The notes beneath the pieces are model-generated. The model did not search any database. It had not been told where the DNA came from and was given only the letters and a program-made list of their open reading frames with translations. Positions 17,048-24,134 of a DNA stretch of 64,000 nt are shown here, piece by piece. Within the stretch, counting starts at the first letter, position 1. Every line of letters begins with the position of its first letter. Made by a program: the position numbers and the translations under genes. The stretch lies in NCBI RefSeq assembly GCF_031880315.1, contig NZ_CP134771.1, forward strand, positions 3,684,501-3,748,500. The letters are read 5' to 3'. The DNA comes from Pseudomonas baltica. Lineage in GTDB: Bacteria > Pseudomonadota > Gammaproteobacteria > Pseudomonadales > Pseudomonadaceae.

Positions 17048-18040
17048 ATGAAGCTCCACGCAATTGCACTAGCCGTTGCTGCGCTCGCTATGGGTGTAAC
17101 TCAGGCCAACGCAGCACAGACCAATCCTGTGCCGCCTTCAGCTGTCAGCGCCCAACATACAGAGTTTCCGATACCTGAAGGTTTTACCAGCGCCTACGAG
17201 ACTGTTGACGGTGTGAAGCTGCATTTCGTACGTGGCGGTAAAGGTCCCCTTGTGCTGCTTGTCCACGGCTTCGGCCAGACATGGTATGAGTGGAATAGCC
17301 TCATGCCGCAACTCGCAGAACGCTATACGGTCGTAGCAGTCGACCTGCCAGGTCTTGGCCTGTCAGCGCCGCCGAAAACTACTTACACTGGAGTGGATGT
17401 TTCGGAATATCTGCACAAGCTTGCCAAGCGGATGAGTGCGGACAAGCCCTTCTACCTTGTTGCCCACGATATTGGTATCTGGAACAGCTATCCAATGGTT
17501 GCCCGCCATCCTGGGGACATCGTCAAGGCTGCGTTCATCGAAGCGACCATTCCTGACGACACTCTTTATTCGCTGCCAGCCTTTGTCGCGACCGGAGAGG
17601 CACCTGGATGGCACCACAGCTTCTTCGCAGCCTCGGGTCAGTTGGCCGACGCAATGGTCAAAGGAAACGAGCGATTGTTTCTGACGCATTTCATTCGTCA
17701 TCATGCCAGCAACCAAGCGGTGTTCACTGACGAATTGGTAGACCGTTACGTGCGGTCATACTCTAAGCCCCAGACCTTCCACCACGCATTTGAATATTAT
17801 CGTGCGCTTCCCCAATCGATTAAGCAGAACGAGGAGCTGGTGGCTACTAAGTTGACAATGCCTGTCCTCGCGGTTGGCGGTGGGGGTAACGGCGGGTTCG
17901 GTGCTAAGCAGCCTGAGAACATCCGTCGCTACGCCACTAATGTTGAATCCCACGTGTTGCCAGATTGTGGCCATTGGGTTCCAGAGGAGTGCGCTCCTGC
18001 GTTGAACCCTTTGATCAACTCCTTCTTGGATCGACCATAG
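17048..18040 (+). CDS. exported alpha/beta hydrolase, epoxide-hydrolase/dehalogenase type
   Basis: Start chosen at ATG 17048 behind AAGGTGA; the upstream GTG at 17039 is less likely. The first 23 residues form a Sec signal peptide ending ANAA. The oxyanion loop is LLVHGFGQTWYEW. The nucleophile elbow is HDIG, so the nucleophile is Asp rather than Ser, and the catalytic His is in DCGHWVPEE near the C-terminus. An Asp nucleophile points to epoxide hydrolase or haloalkane dehalogenase chemistry. A periplasmic location with an exporter next door fits extracytoplasmic detoxification. It lies 36 bp downstream of the MFS gene. Confidence 0.82.
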   Translation: MKLHAIALAVAALAMGVTQANAAQTNPVPPSAVSAQHTEFPIPEGFTSAYETVDGVKLHFVRGGKGPLVLLVHGFGQTWYEWNSLMPQLAERYTVVAVDLPGLGLSAPPKTTYTGVDVSEYLHKLAKRMSADKPFYLVAHDIGIWNSYPMVARHPGDIVKAAFIEATIPDDTLYSLPAFVATGEAPGWHHSFFAASGQLADAMVKGNERLFLTHFIRHHASNQAVFTDELVDRYVRSYSKPQTFHHAFEYYRALPQSIKQNEELVATKLTMPVLAVGGGGNGGFGAKQPENIRRYATNVESHVLPDCGHWVPEECAPALNPLINSFLDRP

Positions 18041-18053
18041 GGCGGAATGCGTA

Positions 18054-18566
18054 ATGTCTAACAATATACGTGGCATAGATCATATAGGAATCACGGTTCC
18101 AGATATCGAGGCAGCAACCCGGTTCTTTCACGAGGCCTTCGATGCAGCTATCGTCTACGACACGGTGGTCGATAGCCATCCGCGCCGATCCCCTGAAGAG
18201 CTTGCCGCTACGGTTGCCCTGAAAGAAGAGCAATTAATTGTGGCAACCCGCATGATTCGTCTTGGGAACGGTGCCAACATCGAGCTGTTCGAGATCGAAG
18301 GCGCGGCGCAGGGCGTTGACGGAATAGGCTCTTTGGGGCTCCAGCACTTCGCCGTCTATTGTGATGAACTGGGCTCAGTGCTCAATCGTGTCTTGGCTGC
18401 TGGAGGTACTCAGCTTCGCGGGCCAAACGCACTTTTTGGTATCGAAAAAGGGACAGGCAACTCTATGCACTACGTCCGAGCGCCATGGGGCTCGTTGATT
18501 GAGTTGATCTCCATACCCACCGCTACAGGGCCGAGCTGCGAGGTAGATCGCTGGAAACCTTCTTAA
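18054..18566 (+). CDS. VOC (glyoxalase/dioxygenase fold) family protein
   Basis: A 170-residue protein starting with the VOC pattern IRGIDHIGITVPDIEAATRFF. His at about residue 10, the later QHFAVY His near residue 100 and the terminal GSLIELIS Glu are the usual metal ligands. It follows the hydrolase gene by 13 bp with a GGGCGGAATG site upstream, so it completes the TetR-controlled unit. Possible activities include glyoxalase-, isomerase- or dioxygenase-like reactions on the product of the hydrolase. Confidence 0.85.
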   Translation: MSNNIRGIDHIGITVPDIEAATRFFHEAFDAAIVYDTVVDSHPRRSPEELAATVALKEEQLIVATRMIRLGNGANIELFEIEGAAQGVDGIGSLGLQHFAVYCDELGSVLNRVLAAGGTQLRGPNALFGIEKGTGNSMHYVRAPWGSLIELISIPTATGPSCEVDRWKPS

Positions 18567-18567
18567 G

Positions 18568-18741
18568 CTAGACTTCGTCAAAATAGTCAGCTTGCAAGCA
18601 TTGCAGCTCGTGCGAATATGGCTTTAAAGCTGTCCGCCAGCTTGCACCTGGAGACAGCATGACGGTCAGCGGGAAGCCATTACGGTCGCAGGCAAGCTGC
18701 ATTTTGACGATTAATCTGCCTCGGCTACGGCCAAGGCAGTG
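18568..18741 (-). pseudogene. IS5-family transposase remnant
   Basis: Minus-strand translation gives GRSRGRLIVKMQLACDRNGFPL followed by TVMLSPG and ends at a stop at 18568. This matches the conserved GRSRGGL-x-T-K-IH-x-ACD-x-x-G-x-PL block around the DDE domain of IS5-type transposases. Only about 57 codons remain, both ends are missing and no terminal repeats are seen. It abuts the truncated phosphatase gene to the right, so the insertion probably broke that gene before decaying. Confidence 0.7.
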
Positions 18742-18982
18742 GTGTTGTATCTGCTGGTTTACGGCACTTTAAGCCATGGCCGAACTCGGCAGCCATAGCT
18801 GTCAATTGAGCCCGAGAAAACGGAGAGGCGACGATCAGAGCAGGAACGCTGGTGGAAGAACGAGCCACCAAGTGCGCCTGTTCAACCCCCTTCAGCGTAA
18901 GAGGAATGGTCGCGTGATCCAAGCTGGCTACGCCGGGATTCGCAGCGCTCTTGCCGTGACGGATCAGCCCAACGAGCTTCAT
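18740..18982 (-). pseudogene. truncated histidine phosphatase (phosphoglycerate-mutase fold)
   Basis: The N-terminus has the catalytic LIRHGKSAANPG motif, then PLTLKGVEQAHLVA and the SPFSRAQLTA block of histidine phosphatases. Homology stops after about 80 residues, where the transposase-like sequence begins. A full enzyme has about 180-200 residues, including a second catalytic His that is absent here. The gene is therefore non-functional. Confidence 0.7.
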
Positions 18983-19032
18983 TGATCAGTAACTCGCATG
19001 GGATCGGGCTTCCGTTTTCTCTCCAATGATTG

Positions 19033-19062
19033 AGGACGACAGGCAGATCATGTCTGCGTCCT
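19033..19062. terminator. strong hairpin downstream of the polyproline gene
   Basis: AGGAC and GCAGA pair with TCTGC and GTCCT in a nested stem just 3' of the minus-strand gene ending at 19068. No T-run follows, so it may stabilise the 3' end rather than terminate intrinsically. Confidence 0.35.
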
Positions 19063-19067
19063 GTGGA

Positions 19068-19178
19068 TCATTTTTTGGGCGGCGGAGGCGGTGGCGGAGA
19101 TTTCGGAAGGTCTTTTCCGTGATCTTTAACGAAGCGCATTGGCGGGGGGGGAGGCGGCGGCGGCTTTTGATTGCTCAT
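19068..19178 (-). CDS. 36-residue polyproline peptide overlapping the membrane protein gene
   Basis: An ATG at 19178 follows AGGAG at 10 bp, and the frame runs 36 codons to TGA at 19068. The peptide is MSNQK, eight prolines, a charged MRFVKDHGKDLPKS segment, seven prolines, KK. It overlaps the 3' end of the membrane protein gene (19126-19716) in a different frame by 53 bp. I recall similar Pro-tract peptides beside this type of membrane protein in other genomes, which would make it a conserved pair. A decisive test is whether the frame is kept in homologous loci. Confidence 0.55.
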   Translation of the reverse strand: MSNQKPPPPPPPPMRFVKDHGKDLPKSPPPPPPPKK

Positions 19179-19716
19179 GCTTGGTAAGCTCCTGCTGGTG
19201 GGTGTAGAACGGAACGAATGACAACACCGAGAGAATCATGGTGAGGGTTACGTAATTCGATAACGAAACGAGTTTCGCACCGCGTTTATCGTTGTTCACC
19301 GTGTTAACGGTTGCCCCCTCAATGTAGTAGCTCAGAATGATCGCCTTGAAGTAGGTTTCTGCGTCATCGTCATTTTCTCCATGAACTGCGAAATGAGCCG
19401 TTGCCTCTGCTCTGTACCTCTCCAGCTCGGCCAACGTGGGCATCCCCCTGTCGAAGTCACGCAGTTGCCATGAAGAACGAAAGTAGTATGCGCCACAAAG
19501 CAGGCACAGAACGGCGCACAGGTACAAAATCCAAAATGCGACGCCAGCAAAACCGTCCTCTGAGCTTGGTGCTTTGCCCAGCATGTAGGAGAGAAATGAG
19601 AGTAGTACGCCTAGTATCGCAAGGGGGAGATTGAGTCTGGAGATGAGTTTTTCTTTGCGCTCAAGCTCGTAAAAATAGATTTTCTCGTAAAAAGCAAACC
19701 GTCCTGCGTCGTCCAT
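19126..19716 (-). CDS. predicted membrane protein with three segments (SLATT-like layout)
   Basis: About 196 residues from ATG 19716, preceded by AGAAGGAAGG. An N-terminal helix (FYEKIYFYELERKEKL) is followed by a closely spaced membrane hairpin (LAILGVLLSFLSYML and WILYLCAVLCLLCGAYYF). A soluble middle with an acidic ENDDDAETYF stretch comes next, then a third segment near the C-terminus (TLTMILSVLSFVPFY). The layout resembles pore-forming SLATT-type effectors of nucleotide-signalling defence systems, but no nucleotide cyclase gene is adjacent. It is coupled to the overlapping polyproline peptide at its 3' end. Confidence 0.62.
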   Translation of the reverse strand: MDDAGRFAFYEKIYFYELERKEKLISRLNLPLAILGVLLSFLSYMLGKAPSSEDGFAGVAFWILYLCAVLCLLCGAYYFRSSWQLRDFDRGMPTLAELERYRAEATAHFAVHGENDDDAETYFKAIILSYYIEGATVNTVNNDKRGAKLVSLSNYVTLTMILSVLSFVPFYTHQQELTKHEQSKAAAASPPANALR

Positions 19717-19864
19717 GCAACCTTCCTTCTGACCCAGAGTGCACTGGCTCAATCATACTGTCAGCTGCCCAGAGCAGGAGCAACCAAACCAAGCCACAGG
19801 AGCTCAGAAGAAAAACTTCGGCGCCTGAGTGACGTTATCGTTGCTGAACCCTGCCAGGCTGGTT

Positions 19865-20332
19865 TCATGAGTTCCAATATTTTTGGACTGTGCTCCTAGC
19901 AAGCCCAAGCTTTTCCGCGATTGTTTTCCTGTCCAGGCCTTGCGCCTTCAGGGCTTTGACGCTTTCCGCATTCAAGGGCCGCCTAGGCTTTCCTTGAGAG
20001 CGCTTGACAAGCTTACCCTCGCTGAATTGTTCCTCTACCAACGCCCACCCTCCGGTCTCTTCGAATTCCCTGACTTTTAGGGCGGTACGCTGCAAAACCT
20101 CCGACGGAAGCTCATCGCCCTGGGCTGCAATGGCCAAGGCAACCATCGTCAGTAGATCGTGACCGAGGTATTCAGCGATTTCATCGAGCTTCTCCAGCGT
20201 CGGATTTGCTCGTGCTTGCTCAAGCATTCCAACGTAAGTCCTGTGGGTTGCCCCTGCTAGTTCGTCGTAGCTCAAGCCTTGATGAGCACGCGCTCCACGC
20301 AACGCCGCCGCTAGGGCCTCTTTCAGCTGCAT
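19865..20332 (-). CDS. two-HTH transcriptional regulator, paralogue of 10070-10561
   Basis: 155 residues from ATG 20332; the upstream frame extension crosses the conserved block and is not coding. The N-terminal XRE-type HTH (LSYDELAGATHRTYVGMLEQARANPTLEKLDEIAEYLG) is followed by an acidic linker, KRSQGKPRRPLNAE, and a C-terminal resolvase-like HTH (LDRKTIAEKLGLARSTVQKYW). The same architecture, linker motif and upstream 42-bp block occur at 10021-10561. Likely autoregulated; targets elsewhere in the island are inferred. Confidence 0.75.
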   Translation of the reverse strand: MQLKEALAAALRGARAHQGLSYDELAGATHRTYVGMLEQARANPTLEKLDEIAEYLGHDLLTMVALAIAAQGDELPSEVLQRTALKVREFEETGGWALVEEQFSEGKLVKRSQGKPRRPLNAESVKALKAQGLDRKTIAEKLGLARSTVQKYWNS

Positions 20333-20343
20333 GAACCATACCC

Positions 20344-20385
20344 CCAAAACTGAGGATAGAGCCACGGCTGGCGTGTTCCGATAAA
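20344..20385 (-). promoter_or_regulatory. conserved block upstream of regulator, copy 2
   Basis: On the minus strand: TTTATCGGAA, 11 variable bases, TGGCTCTATCCT, three bases, TTTTGG, ending 12 bp from the ATG at 20332. Spacing is identical to the block at 10021-10062. A TATAAT-like sequence lies just upstream (about 20400). Confidence 0.6.
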
Positions 20386-20594
20386 CAGATCATAATGATA
20401 TTATAGTGACATGTCGTTTGCCAGGCGGCCGTTTGTTCACGGTGGCGTGATGTGAGGACTGGCATAGCAGAGGAGTCTTGGCGACCACCACGCTCATGAT
20501 GTTCATGAACCGCGTAAGCCAGCCCGCAGTCGTCATCAAGCAGCTTCCTGGCATCAATGGGATCTTTTTTTCGCGATAGCAGGGATAGTTAGTA

Positions 20595-21146
20595 ATGAAG
20601 TTTGATTGTGTGAAATTCGCCGGAAAGGTCGACTATGTAAGGTCTGTAAATCTTATAAATGGTGGTCACAAAATCCTAGTTAGCATTGATGGCGCGGTGA
20701 TTCCGAACCTCCAGGTCTCCAACAAGCTCTACGAAGAACTAGAAGCAGGTGAACCTGCGACCCTCTATGGAATTTTCAACCGGAGTAAGAAAAAAGAGAA
20801 AAATCATGGAGTGCTCTACGGCCTCACCCAGCGCGGTGAGAAAATATTTGATACCAGTCAGCGGTTCAAAGTACCTGTCGCTCTTGCAGGATTTGCAGTC
20901 ATCGCGTTTTGCCTGATGTTCGTAATTGGGTGGGTTCCGTCTTTGTTTGCTCTGGGACTGCTGTTTGGGCCTGACCCGGACGTGTTCTCCAGCGCTACTG
21001 TGCTTGCGGTAGTGGAAGGCAGCTTGGCTGCGCTGTTTTTTCTTTGGCGCGCTCAGGTGATGCTAAGCGCAACGGCGAATCCAGAAGGTTGGGAAAGCAT
21101 CGAGCCTGCGACACTTTCCAGTCGCTTCAGTAAATTCCATAAGTAG
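20595..21146 (+). CDS. membrane protein of unknown function, 183 residues
   Basis: The N-terminal 90 residues look like a small beta-rich soluble domain (VNLINGGHKILVSIDGAVIPNLQVSNKLYEELEAGEPATLYGIF). Two or three membrane segments follow between residues 92 and 155, then a short soluble tail. No family is recognised. It is divergent from the two-HTH regulator, and the 262 bp between them contain the regulator's upstream block, so it is a natural candidate target. It is followed by a structured repeat copy. Confidence 0.6.
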   Translation: MKFDCVKFAGKVDYVRSVNLINGGHKILVSIDGAVIPNLQVSNKLYEELEAGEPATLYGIFNRSKKKEKNHGVLYGLTQRGEKIFDTSQRFKVPVALAGFAVIAFCLMFVIGWVPSLFALGLLFGPDPDVFSSATVLAVVEGSLAALFFLWRAQVMLSATANPEGWESIEPATLSSRFSKFHK

Positions 21147-21256
21147 CCAACCTGTCGGTACGCTGGGGTACGTGCAACATCGTGCCCCACTCGCTAGAAA
21201 GCGCGGCAGGAATCCCGGATTCGCAGCGTCAGACCTCCTTCCCATGAGAGCATCTA

Positions 21257-21358
21257 GCAAGCGGAGCGCGCAGGCGTGCAGGATGAGCGCCCGGATGGAC
21301 GAGACACGGCTTGCTGTGGCTCGGTTCACGCCAGCCATCCGCCGTCAGGCGGCACGCT
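21257..21358 (+). repeat. structured repeat, copy 2 (covarying hairpins)
   Basis: Begins GCAAGCGGAGCGCGCAGGC. The central stem is CGAG-A-CACGG/CTGTG-G-CTCG around a CTTG loop, with one wobble pair and one mismatch; the 3' stem is CCGCC-GTCA-GGCGG. Both stems differ in sequence from copies 1 and 3 but keep pairing. It lies 42 bp upstream of the ATG at 21401. Confidence 0.6.
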
Positions 21359-21400
21359 ATTCCCGCTGCTCAGCTTCGAACCATCTCAGAGGAATCTGCA

Positions 21401-21823
21401 ATGACCAGTAAGGAGCTCAGCGAGCTTGAGAGAGCAAGACGAAGGGCTCTCTGGGCACTTGCCAGCCTCCATCCTGGTGATTCAATGGCACTCGGTGTCT
21501 TAGCCATCCTTGACGATCTCGACGACCAGGAGCGAAGCAGCACAGCCTTCGTCCATGAGCCACTCGATCTCAACAAGATTCGTCATTCTGCCCCGGTGAA
21601 ACGCCATCACTCCGGCACCGATATAGTCTTGGAGCAAGAAATCCCGCAGCCTTGGAGAGAGCGCTTTCTGCAAGCCAGCGTTGGATCAACGCGACTCCCC
21701 GAAGGCCCATACGCGCACGACTGGCAGAAATTTCTAGTTGAGTGGGAGCGTGAGATGCAGCATCTGCAAAATCACCGAGTAGCACAGACGCTAGCGGCTA
21801 TAGCGATTGATCGGCATAGCTGA
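21401..21823 (+). CDS. hypothetical protein of Pseudomonas islands, 140 residues
   Basis: Start chosen at ATG 21401 behind GAGGAATCTGCA; the upstream frame extension runs through the structured repeat. The N-terminal helix (TSKELSELERARRRALWALASLHPGD) and the later acidic/helical part look like a family of short proteins often found in Pseudomonas mobile elements. No function is known. It sits directly after repeat copy 2 and 30 bp before the exonuclease gene, so it may be the first gene of a three-gene unit. Confidence 0.6.
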   Translation: MTSKELSELERARRRALWALASLHPGDSMALGVLAILDDLDDQERSSTAFVHEPLDLNKIRHSAPVKRHHSGTDIVLEQEIPQPWRERFLQASVGSTRLPEGPYAHDWQKFLVEWEREMQHLQNHRVAQTLAAIAIDRHS

Positions 21824-21853
21824 AAATCGCAGCCTTTCAACAGGAGCAGCAGG

Positions 21854-22318
21854 ATGGAACGGCCTTCGTTCTTTATCGATTTCGAGGCCTCAGGGATAGC
21901 TCCTGGTAGCTATCCTATCGAAGTCGCTGTCGTATCGAGTGAGGCCTCCTACAGCTCGCTGATCAGGCCGGCACGTTACTGGACGTACTGGTCGTTCGAT
22001 GCGCAAGACATGCATGGTCTCAGTCAGGATCAGTTGCGCGAGCAAGGTGATATGCCGGTCGGTGTGGCGATACGTATGAACCAGCTTTTTTCAGGTCAGA
22101 TTCTCTGCAGCGACTCGCCACAAGATACCTTTTGGCTTGATGTCCTCTACGAAGCAGCAGAGCTGACGCCCACCTTCCAGTTGAAGCCTTTGGAATCGTT
22201 CGTGGGCCGGCAGGCTGCCAGTGACATTTACCGCCTGCTGCCCACAACCAGGATCCACCGAGCTCTCCCTGATGCGACTGCTTTGATGCTTGCCTGCCGG
22301 GCTTTTTTCCAAGCTTGA
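21854..22318 (+). CDS. DnaQ-like 3'-5' exonuclease (DEDDh), operon with a DUF3223/HNH-like protein
   Basis: A 154-residue exonuclease fold. The D-x-E of FIDFEASG (residues 9-11) is the first motif, DAQDMHGLSQ the usual helix, DSPQDTFWLD the second motif with Asp, and HRALPDATAL (H-x4-D) the third. A good AGGAG precedes the ATG. Its stop overlaps a TTG start of the next gene, giving tight coupling. It is the second bare DEDDh exonuclease in the island and shares only fold-level motifs with the one at 5096-5545. Confidence 0.75.
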   Translation: MERPSFFIDFEASGIAPGSYPIEVAVVSSEASYSSLIRPARYWTYWSFDAQDMHGLSQDQLREQGDMPVGVAIRMNQLFSGQILCSDSPQDTFWLDVLYEAAELTPTFQLKPLESFVGRQAASDIYRLLPTTRIHRALPDATALMLACRAFFQA

Positions 22319-23091
22319 GCATCGAAGAAATGGCTAACTCTCTGTGCTATACCGATCAGCTTGCTAGGGATATTTGCTGGGGGAAGATGGTGCCATATTT
22401 TATCAACGATGAATGGTTTGCAACCAAGGACGCTGTCAAAGATCGCTGCCGACAGATCCTGGCTAGGACGCCGGACAGCACGATGGTGGGTGACGCTGAT
22501 TCTGATTTTCTGTACGGACTTTTCCAACACCACGATGAGTGGGCGGAGAAAGCCGGAGAGGGCGTCAAGTGCATCACCACCCAAATGACATCTCACGGTA
22601 CTCGCTGCTTCATGCTTCGTCTGCATTGCGATACGGAAATTGATATTGGCTTCACGCACGCGGTAAAGCTCATCCCTAGCACTCGAGCAAAAGAGCGTCG
22701 GCCACAGAAGCTCCTCGACTTTCGCGCAGGTGCTCGCACAGCAGTCACGGAACAGATCCGACTTTTCCGAGACCAAGGGTTGGTAGGTGCTGCTTCGTGT
22801 CCGGTGACAGGAGAATCACTGGGGCGACATAACGTGGCCGTTGATCACCTAGCACCCAACACTTTTGACCAGCTGCTTTTCACTTTCTGTCAGGCACACC
22901 GAATCAATCCGCTCGACGTGGTTGTGGGATCGCGTGATGGTGTGGTCGCCTTTCTGGAGGACACCAACCTGCGGGTAGCCTGGGAAGACTTTCACCTCAA
23001 GCACGCACAGCTGAGGATCATCTCCAAGACCGGTAACCTCAAGCTGCCCAAGCCATCCATCCCTTGGATGGAGCTGTGCAGCCCCTTGTGA
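22315..23091 (+). CDS. DUF3223 (DCL) domain protein with C-terminal HNH-like motif
   Basis: 258 residues from a TTG overlapping the exonuclease stop; the ATG at 22330 is the alternative. Residues 25-125 match DUF3223: a basic helix after WFATKDAV, then DADSDFLYGLFQHHDEWAEKAGEGVKCI and the Cys/Arg-rich RCFMLRLHCDTEIDIGF end. The C-terminal half contains CPVTGESL...VDHLAPNTFDQLLFTFC, which resembles an HNH-type zinc nuclease core (C-x2-T-G and DH). With the coupled DnaQ exonuclease this gives two predicted nucleases in one transcript. Function inferred; the HNH assignment is tentative. Confidence 0.62.
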   Translation: MSIEEMANSLCYTDQLARDICWGKMVPYFINDEWFATKDAVKDRCRQILARTPDSTMVGDADSDFLYGLFQHHDEWAEKAGEGVKCITTQMTSHGTRCFMLRLHCDTEIDIGFTHAVKLIPSTRAKERRPQKLLDFRAGARTAVTEQIRLFRDQGLVGAASCPVTGESLGRHNVAVDHLAPNTFDQLLFTFCQAHRINPLDVVVGSRDGVVAFLEDTNLRVAWEDFHLKHAQLRIISKTGNLKLPKPSIPWMELCSPL

Positions 23092-23163
23092 GGCGAGTAG
23101 CACGCGCAGCCATACGGTGCCTCGCGAACCGAAAGCCGGTCATCAGGCGGTTGGGTTGCTATG

Positions 23164-23255
23164 GCAAGCGGAGCGCGCAGGCGTGCGGGATGGAAGCCCG
23201 AAGGGCCGAGACACCGTCTCGGTGCACGACAGCCCATCCCCGAAAGGGCACGCCC
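23164..23255 (+). repeat. structured repeat, copy 3 (covarying hairpins)
   Basis: Begins GCAAGCGGAGCGCGCAGGC, then GGGATGGAAGCCCGAAGGGC. The central stem is CCGAGAC-ACC-GTCTCGG, followed by GCACGACAGCC and a CCC-CGAAA-GGG stem. It lies between the DUF3223 gene and the small gene at 23307. Confidence 0.6.
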
Positions 23256-23306
23256 AACGCCAGGTCGATAAGCGAGAAGTGAAGACCAAGGTACGAGGAT
23301 TTTTCG

Positions 23307-23516
23307 ATGGGAATGACGGACGATGACGACACAGTCTACTGCGACATCCAAATGCCCTTGGCTCAAGGCCGAGAGCTATTGCTCTTGGTGACAACACTGA
23401 GGGAGTCCAATGCCCATCCGACGCTCAACAGGGTCTTCGAGCGCATGCAGCGCGAGCTCAGCATCTCAATCGACATTGTCGAGGATCCGCCATCTTGGGG
23501 CCCTTGGTGCCAGTAA
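23307..23516 (+). CDS. small acidic hypothetical protein
   Basis: 69 codons (67 from the second ATG at 23313), with a GAGGATTTTTCG site upstream. The protein is acidic at the start (TDDDDTV) and end and helical in the middle (LAQGRELLLLVTTLRESN). No family is recognised. It sits 50 bp after repeat copy 3, as the gene at 21401 sits after copy 2. Confidence 0.45.
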   Translation: MGMTDDDDTVYCDIQMPLAQGRELLLLVTTLRESNAHPTLNRVFERMQRELSISIDIVEDPPSWGPWCQ

Positions 23517-23528
23517 CACCCTGACCCA

Positions 23529-24065
23529 TCAGAGCTCTGCATCCCACGCATTCATCGCCTCACTCACAGTCGCGTACCAGCGGAGTTCACCCTGCAGGGC
23601 GCTTGCGACCTGCCTGTGAGTATCGCTATCGATCCAGCGCGGAAGGCTCGCAGCATCTTCTGAGAACAGGCTGGCTGCAGCAACGATGAATCGAGCTGTA
23701 TCGATGTGCTGAAGGCACGTATAGCGCACGGCAGCGCCGCAGGGGAGCCGACGCCAGGCTACGACCTCGATACAGTCCATAGCACCGCCTGGAGCCTCCG
23801 TGATGGGGCTCGCTTCCTGGCCTCGTATAGGACTAGATGGCCGGCCGGTCGTCATTGGTTTGTGGACAAGATGCTTCAACTGCTCACGTGCAGCGACGAT
23901 CTGATCTCTAAGTTCTTCAGGATCAATAGAGATGCCACCTTCGGGTGTCACCTTTAGAGTTTTGAGGCTGTTCGCTGCCTGGATGAACTCTCGCTCACGC
24001 GCTTTCTCTCGATCAGAACGTTTATCAGGGAAAAGCCAAGAGGCTAGTTGTTGGCAATTAATCAT
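23529..24065 (-). CDS. hypothetical protein, 178 residues
   Basis: The N-terminal part is charged and helical (DKRSDREKAREREFIQAANSLKTL...DPEELRDQIVAAREQLKHLV). A Pro/Ser/Gly linker follows, then a C-terminal globular part with RYTCLQHIDTARFIVAAASLFSEDA. No family is recognised. It is the cargo gene next to the recombinase operon on the same strand, about 70 bp downstream of it, and could be read through from it. Confidence 0.55.
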   Translation of the reverse strand: MINCQQLASWLFPDKRSDREKAREREFIQAANSLKTLKVTPEGGISIDPEELRDQIVAAREQLKHLVHKPMTTGRPSSPIRGQEASPITEAPGGAMDCIEVVAWRRLPCGAAVRYTCLQHIDTARFIVAAASLFSEDAASLPRWIDSDTHRQVASALQGELRWYATVSEAMNAWDAEL

Positions 24066-24134
24066 GGCAGCTCCGGCACGATGCGTGAGTATAGCTACGA
24101 TGGCTGCGTAGACGAGCCCTTACGAAAACGCACA

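Noticed and set aside
1909..23255. Structured repeats as a CRISPR array or integron attC sites
   Set aside because: Only three dispersed, imperfect copies with no spacers; no RYYYAAC/GTTRRRY attC core and no integron integrase in view.
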